Shown here: positions 10,801-22,230 of the stretch, in pieces
How the letters are laid out: every line of letters begins with the position of its first letter
Position numbering within the stretch: position 1 is the stretch's first letter
Position numbers and translations under genes: made by a program
Notes under the pieces: model-generated
Seen by the model: the letters and a program-made list of their open reading frames with translations, nothing else
Told to the model about the DNA's origin: nothing
Databases searched by the model: none
Source of the DNA: Mugil cephalus
Taxonomy: Eukaryota; Chordata; Actinopteri; Mugiliformes; Mugilidae
Length of the DNA stretch: 64,000 nt
Assembly (NCBI RefSeq): GCF_022458985.1
Contig: NC_061771.1
Location: 26,838,001-26,902,000, forward strand
Reading direction: 5' to 3'

Positions 10801-13476
10801 AGACAGAAGCTGCTCTTCTGACTGGTATGATATAACATCATTATGACTCAAATGAAGCAGAGTTATTCATTTTGTCTTTACCTGCTCCAAGTTGTCCGAG
10901 GTTTCATTCACGGGAGATCGACCGGAAGTTCTTTTTTTTCTGGTGAGTGAATATAAAAACTTGGTTAGTGTGTGAATTATCTTGTGGGTCGCTAATCTCA
11001 GAAAGAGCACTGTGATGTTCACCTAATCCACAAGAAGACGGTGAGAGATATTAAAATCAGGAGAACTGTAGAAACTCCTGCAGCTGCTGCTGGGTTCAGT
11101 TTAGATGTTTGTTTAGTTTGGACAGTGAGAGTCTTTAGAGCTGAGTTGATGTCTCTGTTGGTTCTGACAGCACAGGAGTAGTTTCCTGCATCCTGACTGC
11201 TGACTGGGTCTAGAAGCAGGTGTTTGCTTTGGTTGTGTGTCAGGTTCAGAGGTCGATTGTTGAAGTACCAAATGTAGTTTGTGTTAGCAGGTAGAGGACA
11301 GCTGGTCCTGCAGGTCAGTGAGACTCTCTGAACCTCTGTCACCACTGGAGAGGGACGTATCTTCACTTTCAGATCTGAAAGACAGACAGATAGGGTAATA
11401 AATATAAAAGAGACATTCTATATATGAGGACATGTATTGATTGCTGGTAGGACATGAGTAACAGATTCTAATTACCTGTGACAACCAGAGAAACTCCAGG
11501 AGAACCAGACACTTGTTCAGAGTTTGTTTTGATTGTGAAGATGTATTCTGCTGAGTCCTTCTTCTTCAGGTTGTTTAATGTGAGGATGTGTTGGTTCTTC
11601 ATGTTGTCATGAAACTTCACATCACGTGTCTCTCCAGTCAGCTGTTGATCTGCCTCTTCAGTATTTCTCTTTACTTTATACCAAAGTTTAGACTCTGACT
11701 GCTGGTTGTCAGGATGAGAGTATTCACTGGAAATGTTCACAGAGGATCCTTTCAGAGCACAGATACTTCTGCTGATATAATTCACTCTCAGACATTTCTT
11801 CTCCTCTACACCTGAAATATTGATGGAAGACAAGAGACAGATTCACTTTAAGTAACTATTAAACTCACTTTGAATAATCTTTAAATCAAAATTCATCCCT
11901 GGGGCAAGATGTCAACTTCCTAGTTGATAGAAATGTTTGAAACCAGGAGCTTCTCCAGTGACTAAAAACATTTAAAAAGATACTTAAATCATAAGTTGGT
12001 TCATACTCACAGACGTCAGCAGAGCGCAGATCCTCAAGACCTTTTACAGCACAAGACAAACTTTCTGTTGCAGTTTTGAGAACTGAAATCTGTTGTTTCT
12101 CCTTGTCTCTGTCTACTTTTCTGTTCTTAAACCACATAAATGAAGTCAGAGTGTCAGTATGAAGGCAGCTGGTGTTACAGGTCAGTCTGATATAACCTGC
12201 TACGTCTGTAGGAATCCTTTGTACGTGGATTTCTGTTTGGAGACAATCAAAATATTTTTCATCAGTTCATCTCTGTAGTGTTAAATATATAATTTAATAA
12301 CATGATCAGATTTCAGTCATAACAAATAATTAATTTTCTCCAGTGAACGTATGACTTGACAGAGATCAGAGGGGTGGTGGTGGGAGGAGTGTAAATGAGG
12401 AAACTTCACCTCTGGGATATGTGATGGAGCAGGACTCATCTACTGACGTCTGCTGATAAGAACACATTCTCCCTTTAGCGTAGGTCACACTGAAGCAGGT
12501 CGGAGTGACTGAATCTGAACAAAACCAAACACGTATCATCAGTGAACTGGTGAACACGTGTTTTGAGGAAGAGTCTGAAGAGTAGAAATAGAGTTTGTAA
12601 CTGTTGTGACTCACCCACTGAGACTTCAGGGGCTCTGAGATCCTCGTAGCCTTTGACAGCACAGGAGTATGTGACTGCTTCCTCACTGCTGACCAGCTCT
12701 TGGTACCAGGGAGACCAGTCCTCATAGAGAAACTCTCTGTTCTTGTACCAGATGTAGGCTGCAAGGTTTTCAGTCAGAGGACAACTGGTGCTACACATCA
12801 GTGTCACTGTCTGTCCCTCTGTGGCAGGAATCACCTTTACCTGCAGGTCTGAGATGGTAGTTAATATAAATAACATTAATGCATCACATTACTCTTAAAG
12901 TGATCAGTCTGTAATACATTAGTGATAAACACTGTACCTGTAACATGGAGGTGAATTATGTTTTGGCTGCAGTTGTCTAGTTTGTTAGTTTCTGTGCAGC
13001 AGTAATAGTTTATATCATCTTCTTTTAGATCATTGATTGTCAGAGTGAAGTTACTCTCTTCTGACACGCTGTACTTTCCTTGATTCCCATCCTTAGAGAT
13101 CTCAGTAGGAACATACATTGAACCACTAATGTAGACAATGGACCATCTCTTGTTTGCAGTGTGACGTTGACCTGAGCAGGACAGAGTCACTGATGAACCC
13201 TTTAAGGCACAGATGCTGGTTGGTTTCCCCTGAACTCCTTTAACAGAAGATTTCATCATCAAACATCTGGACACATTTACAATGTTAACATGACTTCAAG
13301 ACCTCATAACATCAGAGAATCTGCTGCTTTAACTATATAAACGTTTACACCTAAACTCCAGCAAGAAATATTAAAGTTACATATTTCAAGTAATACAAGG
13401 AGAAAAAACAATCGTTCATACCTGAGATGTTCAGAATCAAAGTCATAATCAAACATCCAGCTTCTACTAAGAACAT
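7853..13476 (-). CDS. Gene B: CD22/Siglec-like inhibitory receptor, ITIM tail, complete
   Basis: Ten exons join into an uninterrupted frame of 623 codons plus stop: signal peptide 13422-13476; D1 12938-13237; D2 12615-12848; half domain D3 12410-12514; D4 12011-12232; D5 11476-11811; D6 plus membrane helix 11023-11374; juxtamembrane 10882-10939; ITIM exon 8008-8189; last exon 7853-7880 (ends NDQTEDT). All Ig exons are phase 1-1, the membrane exon ends in phase 2, the next in phase 0. The helix (VSTVLLILISLTVFLWIR) carries no charge until its end. The tail has LLYHTI and VPYAAV, both fitting [ILVS]xYxx[ILV], so SHP-type phosphatase recruitment is expected. An intron of 2.7 kb separates the ITIM exon from the juxtamembrane exon. 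The D5 F strand has Thr where sialic-acid-binding Siglecs have Arg, so the ligand may not be sialic acid. Other possible names are sialoadhesin-like or generic Ig receptor. Confidence 0.82.
8190..10881. other. Large intron of gene B with transposon remnants
   Basis: No exon is supported here. It holds an A/G-rich strand-asymmetric tract (about 9536-9598, the source of lysine-rich open frames), a hAT-like fragment with GATTAATTAA and AATCGAGTCCCAGCAC at about 9980-10062 that is absent at the equivalent place in gene E, and the BED-type hAT remnant continuing to about 10360. A similar intron occurs in genes E and F. Confidence 0.5.
9980..10062. mobile_element. hAT-like terminal fragment
   Basis: The segment has repeated GATTAATTAA words and ends in TTTTAATCGAGTCCCAGCAC, which is typical of hAT-type element ends in fish. 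In gene E the flanking DNA runs from ACCAAAAT to TATGAATGTTTC without this segment, so it is a lineage-specific insertion. Confidence 0.4.
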
Positions 13477-14259
13477 GACTGTTGTCGACTCCAGCGTCTG
13501 ATCAGGAAGTTGATTCTTCTAATGAACTTATTAAAGCTACAACTGTTACTGTGAGACTTTATGAAAAGTCCTAAACATGAATGAATGGAGGTTAAAATCA
13601 TCAGCAGTCTTCTTACAGACTGAAGACAGAATGAACTACTGGTTAGAGTGAATGTGTCTACAAGCAGCTTCACACCACAACTATCACTTCCTTCTTCATG
13701 ATGACTTTGAGGAAGAAGAGACCTCTAGTGAACAATCTGTGTAGTGCAGGACTTATTACAGTCAGTCTGTCTCTTTCTATATGTGAGGGTGTGACTGCAG
13801 CTCATTCAGTCTTTTCCTGGTTGTTTGGTTCTGTAGTTGTGTAGCAATTTCCAGTCAGTTGAAAACATCAGGCACATTTTAAAGAGACACTAGTATTGAT
13901 TTCACTTGATGTCATTTGTTTCTCACTGTATATTTTATCATCATACTATCATTATTTCCTATTTTCTACATAGTGGTTTCATACAACGTGTAGCAGGAGT
14001 GTATTTCACTAGATTCTCACGATAAAGTCACAGTGAGAACAGAGAGATGTGAAGCTGTTGTGGTTATTTTGAGGCAAAGAAAAAAAACGTCACTGAACAG
14101 AAGTCAGCAGACTTGACAACTATAATGTTTAATTCACCACAACACGTACAAAGAACCACACAAGTGAAATAGCTAAAACATTTTTACAATACATGCTATG
14201 ATACAACGTTATTTCAATAAGTGAACTTTGTCACAAAGTAGAATGACAACAAAGTGGTT
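13477..14259. other. Gene B 5' flank fused to gene C 3' flank (duplication junction)
   Basis: From 13477 to about 13948 the sequence follows the 5' flank of the other receptor genes. It then switches abruptly to sequence that matches the 3' flank of gene D (GTGTATTTCACTAGATTCTC, 14009 against 28569). The SINE/Tc1 unit and the PLA2 exons found between other neighbours are missing, so this is a recombination joint. Confidence 0.7.
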
Positions 14260-17200
14260 TCAGTGTGAAGGGCGTATCTCGATGGTGGAGTAGAGGTCAG
14301 CTGTGTGGTTCTCAGGGAAGTGGAGTCTGTCGTACTGATCATCATCCTGCTTTGCTGACTGAGCTGAGACGTTCTCATACATGTGATCAGTGTTGAGCTG
14401 AGAAGACAACAGAAATAACATGACGTTACATGATACTGCATTCAGAGGTTGGGCTGGTCCTCTTATCTGAGCATTTAAAACACACCAAGATCTCATTTGA
14501 TACAACTTTCAGTGACTTTAGATTAATATTGATCAGTCATGACGTTCAGCACTGACACAGACATAGATTTCAACCTGACTTCAACGACTAGTTAACAAGA
14601 CCTGTAATAAAACAGCATTTCCTGTTCATTTTTTTCATTTCTCCATATTTGACTGATTTTACAAAATAATGTCTACAGTGTGAGTCCTGTTGTGTACCTG
14701 CTGTGTGTTGTCTGGTGTTTCAGTTCTTGAAGACTGACTGGATCGCCTCTTCCTTCTGATATAAAAGAGTAAAGTGAACAAATATGTTGATGACTGAGTG
14801 ATTTCGGATCAAAGTATGAATTACATTTGTCTGAAATCAAACACTGTGATGTTCACCTGATCCACAAGAAGACGGTGAGAGCAAGTAAAACAAGGAGAGC
14901 TGCACAAACTCCTGCAGCTGCTGCTGGGTTCATTTTAGATGTTTGTTTAGTTTGGACAGTGAGAGTCTTTAGAGCTGAGTTGATGTCTCTGTTGGTTGTG
15001 ACAGCACAGGAGTAGTTTCCTGCATCCTGACTGCTGACTGGGTCTAGAAGCAGGTGTTTGCTTTGGTCGTGTATCAGGTTCAGAGGTCGATTGTTGAAGT
15101 ACCAAATGTAGTTTGTGTTAGCAGGTAGAGGACAGCTGGTCCTGCAGGTCAGTGAGACTCTCTGACCCTCTGTCACCACTGGAGAGGGACTTATCTTCAC
15201 TTTCAGATCTGAAAGACAGACAGATAGGGTAATAAATGTAAAAGAGACATTCTATATATGAGGACATGTATTGATTGCTGGTAGGACATGAGTAACAGAT
15301 TCTAATTACCTGTGACAACCAGAGAAACTCCAGGAGAACCAGACACTTCTTCATAGTTTGTTTTGATTGTGAAGATGTATTCTGCTGAGTCCTTCTTCTT
15401 CAGGTTGTTTAAGGTGAGGATGTGTTGGTTCTTCATGTTGTCATGAAACTTCACATCACGTGTCTCTCCAGTCAGCTGTTGTTCTTCCTCTTCAGTATTT
15501 CTCTTTACTTTATACCAAAGTTTAGACTCTGACTGCTGGTTGTCAGGATGAGAGTATTCACTGGAAATGTTCACAGAGGATCCTTTCAGAGCACAGATAC
15601 TTCTGCTGATATAATTCACTCTCAAACATTTCTTCTCCTCTGTGCCTGAAATATTGATGGAAGACAAGAGACAGATTCACTTTAAGTAACTATTAAACTC
15701 AGTTTGAATTATCTTTAAATCAAAATTCCCTGGTGCAAGATGTCAACTTCCTGGTAGATAGAAATGTTTGAAACCAGGACCTTCTCCAGTGACTAAAAAC
15801 ATTTAAAAAGATACTTAAATCATAAGTTGGTTCATACTCACAGACGTCAGCAGAGCGCAGATACTCAAGACCTTTCACAGCACAAGACAAACTTCCTTTG
15901 TAAGTGTTGGTAACTAAAACCTGTTGTTTCTCCTTGTCTCTGACTACTTGTCTGTTCTTAAACCACATAAATGAAGTCAGAGTGTCAGTATGAAGACAGC
16001 TGGTGTTACAGGTCAGTCTGATATAACCTGGTTTGTCTGGAGGAATCCTTTGGACCTGGATTTCTGTTTGGAGACAATCAGATATGTTATTATTAGTGTT
16101 CTGATATGGTTAGATTATAGGACTTTATTTCAGTCATAACAAATAACGTTCTCCAGTGAACGTATGACTTGACAGAGATCAGAGGGGTGGTGGTAGGAGG
16201 AGTGTAAATGAGGAAACTTCACCTCTGGGATATGTGATGGAGCAGGACTCATCTACTGACGTCTGCTGATAAGAACACATTCTCCCTTTAGCGTAGGTCA
16301 CACTGAAGCAGGTCGGAGTGACTGAATCTGAACAAAACCAAACACGTATCATCAGTGAACTGGTGAACACGTGTTTTGAGGAAGAGTCTGAAGAGTAGAA
16401 ATAGAGTTTGTAACTGTTGTGACTCACCCACTGAGACTTCAGGGGCTCTGAGATCCTCGTAGCCTTTGACAGCACAGGAGTATGTGACTGCTTCCTCACT
16501 GCTGACCAGCTCTTGGTACCAGGGAGACCAGTCCTCATAGAGAAACTCTCTGTTCTTGTACCAGATGTAGGCTGCAAGGTTTTCAGTCCGAGGACAACTG
16601 GTGCTACACATCAGCGTCACTGTCTGTCCCTCTGTGGCAGGAATCACCTTTACCTGCAGGTCTGAGATGGTAGTTAATATAAATAACATTAATGCATTAC
16701 ATTACTCTTAAAGTGATCAGTCTGTAATACATTAGTGATAAACACTGTACCTGAAACATGGAGGTAAATTGTGTTTTGGCTGCAGTTGTCTAGTTTGTTA
16801 GTTTCTGTGCAGCAGTAATAGTTTATATCATCTTCTTTTAGATCATTGATTGTCAGAGTGAAGTTACTCTCTTCTGACACGCTGTACTTTCCTTGATTCC
16901 CATCTGTAGAGATCTCAGTAGGAACATACTTTGAACCACTCATGTAGACAATGTACCATCTCTTGTTTGCAGTGTGACGTTGACCTGAGCAGGACAGAGT
17001 CACTGATGAACCCTTTAAGGCACAGATGCTGGTTGGTTTCCCCTGAACTCCTTTAACAGAAGATTTCATCATCAAACATCTGGACACATTTACAACGTTA
17101 ACATGACTTCAAGACCTCATAACATCAGAGAATCTGCTGCTTTAACTATATAAACGTTTACACCTAAACTCCACCAAGAAATATTAAAGTTACATATTTC

Positions 17201-17288
17201 AAGTAACATAAGGAGAAAAAAAATGGTTCATACCTGAGATGTTCAGAATCAAAGTCATAATCAAACATCCAGCTTCTACCAAGAACAT
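14260..17288 (-). CDS. Gene C: CD22/Siglec-like receptor with short ITAM-like tail, complete
   Basis: Nine exons give 599 codons plus stop: signal peptide 17234-17288; D1 16751-17050; D2 16428-16661; half domain D3 16223-16327; D4 15842-16063; D5 15310-15645; D6 plus helix 14857-15208; juxtamembrane 14698-14755; tail 14260-14397 (stop TGA at 14260-14262). The tail is unrelated to that of B: 45 residues with YENV (fits the Grb2 pYxN motif), YDRL and YSTI. YDRL and YSTI are separated by ten residues and preceded by three Asp, which matches a loose ITAM (YxxL-x6-12-YxxI). Neither has a hydrophobic residue two before Tyr, so neither is a strict ITIM. The helix (CAALLVLLALTVFLWIR) lacks a basic residue for adaptor pairing. 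C may therefore be an activating or dual partner to B, E and F; a decayed ITIM pair is the alternative. The gene is compact (3 kb) because the tail exon lies close. Confidence 0.8.
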
Positions 17289-17589
17289 GACTGTTGTCGA
17301 CTCCAGCGTCTGATCAGGAAGTTGATTCTTCTCATGAACTTATTAAAGCTACAGCTGTTACTGTGAGACTTTATCAAATGTCCTAAACATGAATGAATGG
17401 ACGTTAAAATCATCAGCAGTCTTCTTACAGACTGAAGACAGAATGAACTATTGGTTAGAGTGAGTGTGTCTACAAGCAGCTTCACACCACAACTATCACT
17501 TCCTTCTTCATGATGACTTTGAGGAAGAAGAGACCTCTAGTGAACAATCTGTGTAGTGCAGGACTTATTACAGTCAGTCTGTCTCTTTC

Positions 17590-17596
17590 TATATAT
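17590..17596 (-). promoter_or_regulatory. Candidate TATA box of gene C
   Basis: TATATA about 300 bp upstream of the gene C start, at the same relative position as in genes A, D, E and F. Position-based inference only. Confidence 0.25.
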
Positions 17597-17774
17597 GAGG
17601 GTGTGACTGCAGCTCATTCAGTCTTTTCCTGGTTGTTTGGTTCTGTAGTTGTGTAGCAATTTCCAGTCAGTTGAAAACATCAGGCACATTTTAAAGAGAC
17701 ACTAGTATTGATTTCACTTGATGTCATTTGTTTCTCACTGTATATTTTATTATCATACTAATATTATTCTTCAT

Positions 17775-18074
17775 GGGGCAGCATAGCGGCTCGGTGGTCA
17801 GCACTGATGCCTCCCAGCGAGAAGGTCTGGGTTCAGGTCCAGTTCTAGGTTTGGTTTGCATGTTCTCCCTGTGTCTGCATGGGTTTCCTCCCACCTCCAA
17901 AGACATGCTCGTTAGGCTAATTGCACCCACTAACAACATCCTGTTGCCAGACATCACAGGACACCCTAAGAAGACCCATGTCCATTCTCTGATGAGTCAC
18001 AACTGTTTTGGAGGCTCAAGTTAGACCAACACAATATTAGGAAAGTGGTCATAATGTTATTCCTGATCGGTGTA
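17775..18074 (+). mobile_element. SINE/Tc1 300-mer, copy 2
   Basis: Same compound unit as at 1507-1806, with the A-box-like segment changed to CGGCTCGGTGG. The Tc1-like end (RPTQY-stop, then GATCGGTGTA) is kept. Confidence 0.65.
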
Positions 18075-18811
18075 CGTAGTCCCATCTTTCTCTTTGTCCC
18101 TTATCAAGTTGTCTGTTGAGTTTCCTCTGTGTACTTCTGAGTTTTTATGACCCTGTTTACCGTGCAGGGCTTTTCGTTCCAAATTTAGTACATTTTGATA
18201 AAGTTTATTCCCTGTCCTTGTCTCCCCCTTGTGTCCACATCTGAGTACTACCTCTTCATCACAACACAACATATGTCTGTGAAGGTTCTCCATATATTTA
18301 AGCTCTAACAAGGCCAGCTGGACTAGACCTTCCTGTTAGTGGTTCCTGTAATCCGTCACTAGTTGAAGGTTGCATGTTTGTGTTAACAAAAAAATCTGTG
18401 TTAACACAACGAGTGACGACATCACATAACGGTCAAGCGTGGCCTGCTGCTTTGTTGGTGTTGAAGCTCTGGGTGTTGATGTTGTTGGATGGAGTCATCG
18501 ATTCAAAAATGATCAGGTGAAATAAATAAATACCATGTTCTTATAGGAAATGTCTTCTATCCATATCCATTTACTAAAATATGATGGATTATGTTTTTTC
18601 AGAAATATTTAATTTTGGGGGGAAAATTAAAAAATATATATAAAAAAAATTAATAAATTTCTGATCAACCAAAGATTTTGTGACCCCAGCCCTGCAGTAG
18701 GCCCCCTGTTGAAGACCTATGCCTTAGCATATTGAATCATCTGAAAAGCAACGTAAGGGGTTCTACTAGTACTAATGCTGCCACACAAACCAGAAAAAAA
18801 CAGGGCCACAG
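18075..18811. other. Non-coding spacer, copy 2
   Basis: Matches 1807-2524 with small indels. No gene seen. Confidence 0.5.
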
Positions 18812-20448
18812 GTGCTCACGTACTTCCGACCAATGGGGCGCTTCCTAGACGGAGGGCTGCTGGCCAACAACCCGACTCTAGATGCCATGTCAGAAATCCA
18901 TCAGTACGACAAGGCCTTCAAAGCAGAGGTAGGAGAACAAGTACGTTATTCATGTTTTATGTTTCATCTTAACAAATTGAATGACTAAATATGAATAACT
19001 TAGTCATTAAAACTGCATGTTATTAATTGGCTTTATCTTTTGATGTTTGCAAACTAAGGAATTAAGTCTGTACTTTTCTATATATATTATATATATTTCT
19101 ATATATATATATTTTAGAATATGCTTGGTACTAAACTCAAAATGTTTTTCTGTAATGATTCATTTTGTATTTATTTGTTTCTGTTTCACTGTCTGGTAGC
19201 AGGTTGTTTACAGTGATTACTGTGACTGTGGATGCTGCCACATTTCTAATTATTATCATAACATTGTGCACGTGGCAGAAACAGACATTAACAGGCGCCT
19301 CAGTCTCTTTAGCTCCATCATGCCACAGTGTGGTACCACATACACACAGCAGAGGGTGCATGTTTGCAGTTGTGGAACAGCAGCAGTGGCATTGCTATAT
19401 TAATATACTACTATTTTTAAATCCCACTTGTTACCTACCCACCCTGACTGCCTCCCTCTATTCAAATTTTTTATCCTTTATTATTATTATTATCATCATC
19501 ATTATTATTGATAGAGAACTGAGAGACCTGAGACCCAATCACAGGTCACTGTTTTAATGCCAGGTGTGAACACATCAGCGATCGACTCGTTATTACATCA
19601 CTCAAGATGCACAAAAGGTATTTACAGGGTGTGAAAGGGACCAAAAAGGACTGTGTAGAGTAATAGACAACAAATAGAATCACACTGGTCAGAGTCTGTC
19701 ATAATAAATATGATGTGGATCCAAGATGCTCAATAGTATGAACATAGGAAATAGCAGTGTGGATGGTATGAGAAGATTTTCTTAGGGGGGTGTCTCCAGG
19801 TAAACCTCCTCAGGTGGTGGTGAGCTCCGTGGATGTTTTCCAACCCTCCAACCCTCTGGAACTGGCCAAGAGCTTTGTAAAAGCAAAGGAGCTGGGCAAA
19901 ATGCTGGTGGACTGTGTGAGTACAACACGTTTTTCAACATATGTATATGTGTTATAATTAGACAGTTTCTACGTAGTTGTTATAATTGTGAAAACATCTT
20001 CCTGGAAGTGTACAGACTCTGACGGCTGTGCAGTGGACAGGGCCAGAGCCTGGTGTGAAATGATTTACACCATCTACCACAGGTCAGCTGACTATTAGTT
20101 CTCCTTTTAGCTACATCTTCTGTCGTTCTCATGTCTTTATCTGATTAAACATGACCTCATCCCCCGCCCCCACCTTTTTTTTTTGCCACACAGACTTGGC
20201 ACGACTTGCAAAGAGCAAATATTTATCTGCTATCACTCACATTATTATTATTGTTGTTTTTTTTTTTATTAGGATATTTGAAAGGTAACATGTTTGATAG
20301 TTGTGCCTGTGTGAAAATGAAGAGCATAGATTCAGAGAGTTTGTACCTAAAGAAGAAAGTTAACACATTAAAGTCCTGATTTTAGTTGAACATCCTGTTA
20401 GTCAACAAGATAAAGTTATGACCAGACTCACAGCATGCAACATTAAAT

Positions 20449-20449
<1 letters not shown>

Positions 20450-20541
<92 letters not shown>
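20450..20541. repeat. (GATA)n microsatellite
   Basis: About 23 GATA units, equivalent to 5121-5219. Confidence 0.95.
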
Positions 20542-20542
<1 letters not shown>

Positions 20543-21124
20543 TGATGTCTTTTGTCTTTTGATGTCTGTCTTGTATTTTTAACTCTGTCTTACTTGGTAC
20601 GATGTCCTTGGGTTTTCTGAAAGGCTCCTATAAATAAAATGTAGTGCTTTAATCATTATTATTATCATAGAGAGAGAACTGAGAGACCTGAGACCCAATC
20701 ATAGGTCACTGTTTTAATGCCAGGTGTGAACACATCAGCGATCGACTCATTATTACATCACTCAAGATGCGCAAAAGGTAATTACAGGGTGTGAAAGGGA
20801 CCAAAGAGGACTGTTCTTTACATATATATTTTATTTATAATTGCACAGTTCCTACGTAGTTGTTATAATTGTGAAAACATCTTCCTGGAAGTGTACAGAC
20901 TCTAACGGCTGTGCAGTGGACAGGGTCAGAGCCTGGTGTGAAATGATCAACACCATCTAAAACAGGTCAGCTGACTATTACTTCTCCTTTTAGCTACATC
21001 TTCTGTCGTTCTCATGTCTTTATCTGATTAAACATGACCTCATCCCCCGCCCCCACCTTTTTTTTTTTTGTCACACAGACTTGGCACGACTTGCAAAGAG
21101 CAAATATTTATCTGCTATCGCTCA

Positions 21125-21125
<1 letters not shown>

Positions 21126-21186
<61 letters not shown>
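21126..21186. repeat. (ATT)n microsatellite
   Basis: About 20 ATT units; the poly-leucine open frame here is an artefact. Equivalent tracts are at 34020-34083 and 50420-50453. Confidence 0.95.
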
Positions 21187-22230
21187 GGATATTTGAAAGG
21201 AAACATCTTTGATAGTTGTGCCTGTGTGAAACTGAAGAGCATAGATTCAGAGAGTTTGTACCTAAAGAAGAAACTTAACACATTAAAGTCCTGATTTTAG
21301 TTGAACATCCTGTTAGTCAACAAGATAAAGTTCTGACCAGCATTATTTCCTCTCTCAACCAGTAGAAAATGCTGTAAACCTGTGATTAAGCATGAACAAA
21401 ATACAAATACAAAAATACTGTGATACTGTCAGAAGATAGATTAATAATTAATTAGATTTTTGGTCATACTTCCGAGCCCTAACCCTGCTTCTATAAATGT
21501 CCTGTAGTTGACAGTAAAGTTTTTTTTTTTCTTGCCTTCCTGTTCTTGACAAACCAAACTGTGAAGTGTTTTACACATGACTGTGTTAACTGTGTTTTGT
21601 GCAGACTCAGTCCCCAGCTGTCTCAGGAGGTCCTGCTGGATGAGGTGAGCGACGCGGTCCTGGTGGACATGCTGTGGGAAACCCAGATGTACCTGTATGA
21701 GAAGAGGGAGATCCTCCAATCTCTGGCAAAACTACTACTGGAGAACTGTGAGCAAGAGAAAACCACGAGAAGAGGGAGAGTGTTTGAGCTCGGCTCTAAG
21801 AGCAGTACTGCCATTTGTCTTGATTCAGGACTCTAATGTTTGTGTTGCTGTGTTTTATCTTTACAAAAAATGAATAACATAAGACTAATATGTGAGTTCA
21901 CAGCAACACATGTGCAAAACATGGCAGGAACTGAAAACTAATGCAGGAAACAACAGAGTCTCTGTAGCCTATTGAAACGCCACGTATGTAGCATCTCTGG
22001 ACCAGTCATTACTGTGGTTTATTAGGTTTACTCCATGAGAGGCTGCTTTTCATTTCTTCAGCTGGTACATACAAGAGGAATGTTAAGAGGAAGTGGTATT
22101 AACTGAATCTAAAGATGAATAGCCCGGGCACTGACACCTCTCCGCGGTGTTGGAGATAAAAGTCTCCTCCTCGTTCCTTTTTCACTGGTTCCCAATTTTC
22201 ACCCACCAAAAAACAGCGAAGAAACTGACA

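Larger units (their letters stand above)
18812..21836 (+). pseudogene. pla2g6-like: PLA2G6-like phospholipase A2, 3'-exon fragment 2
   Basis: Exons a 18812-18940 (with the DGG aspartate), b 19800-19915, c 20009-20082, and d 21605-21836. A local duplication (about 19500-20350 repeated at 20665-21250) has made a second exon c at 20892-20965 whose frame has a TAA just before the donor, and it lacks a second exon b. In exon d the family stop is lost (TGA to TGTGAG), so the frame runs about 30 codons further and ends CLDSGL. As in fragment 1, the GTSTG exon and the ankyrin part are absent. This is a passenger fragment. Confidence 0.78.

Noticed and set aside
12366-12764. A 132-residue proline-ending protein overlapping D2 and D3, repeated in all copies
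   Set aside because: It reads D2 in the wrong frame and runs through the D3 donor; only the D3 part is coding.
21034-21294. Poly-leucine open frame, and poly-Ile/Tyr frames at about 3190, 19490, 34020 and 44940
   Set aside because: Translation of ATT or ATA microsatellites.
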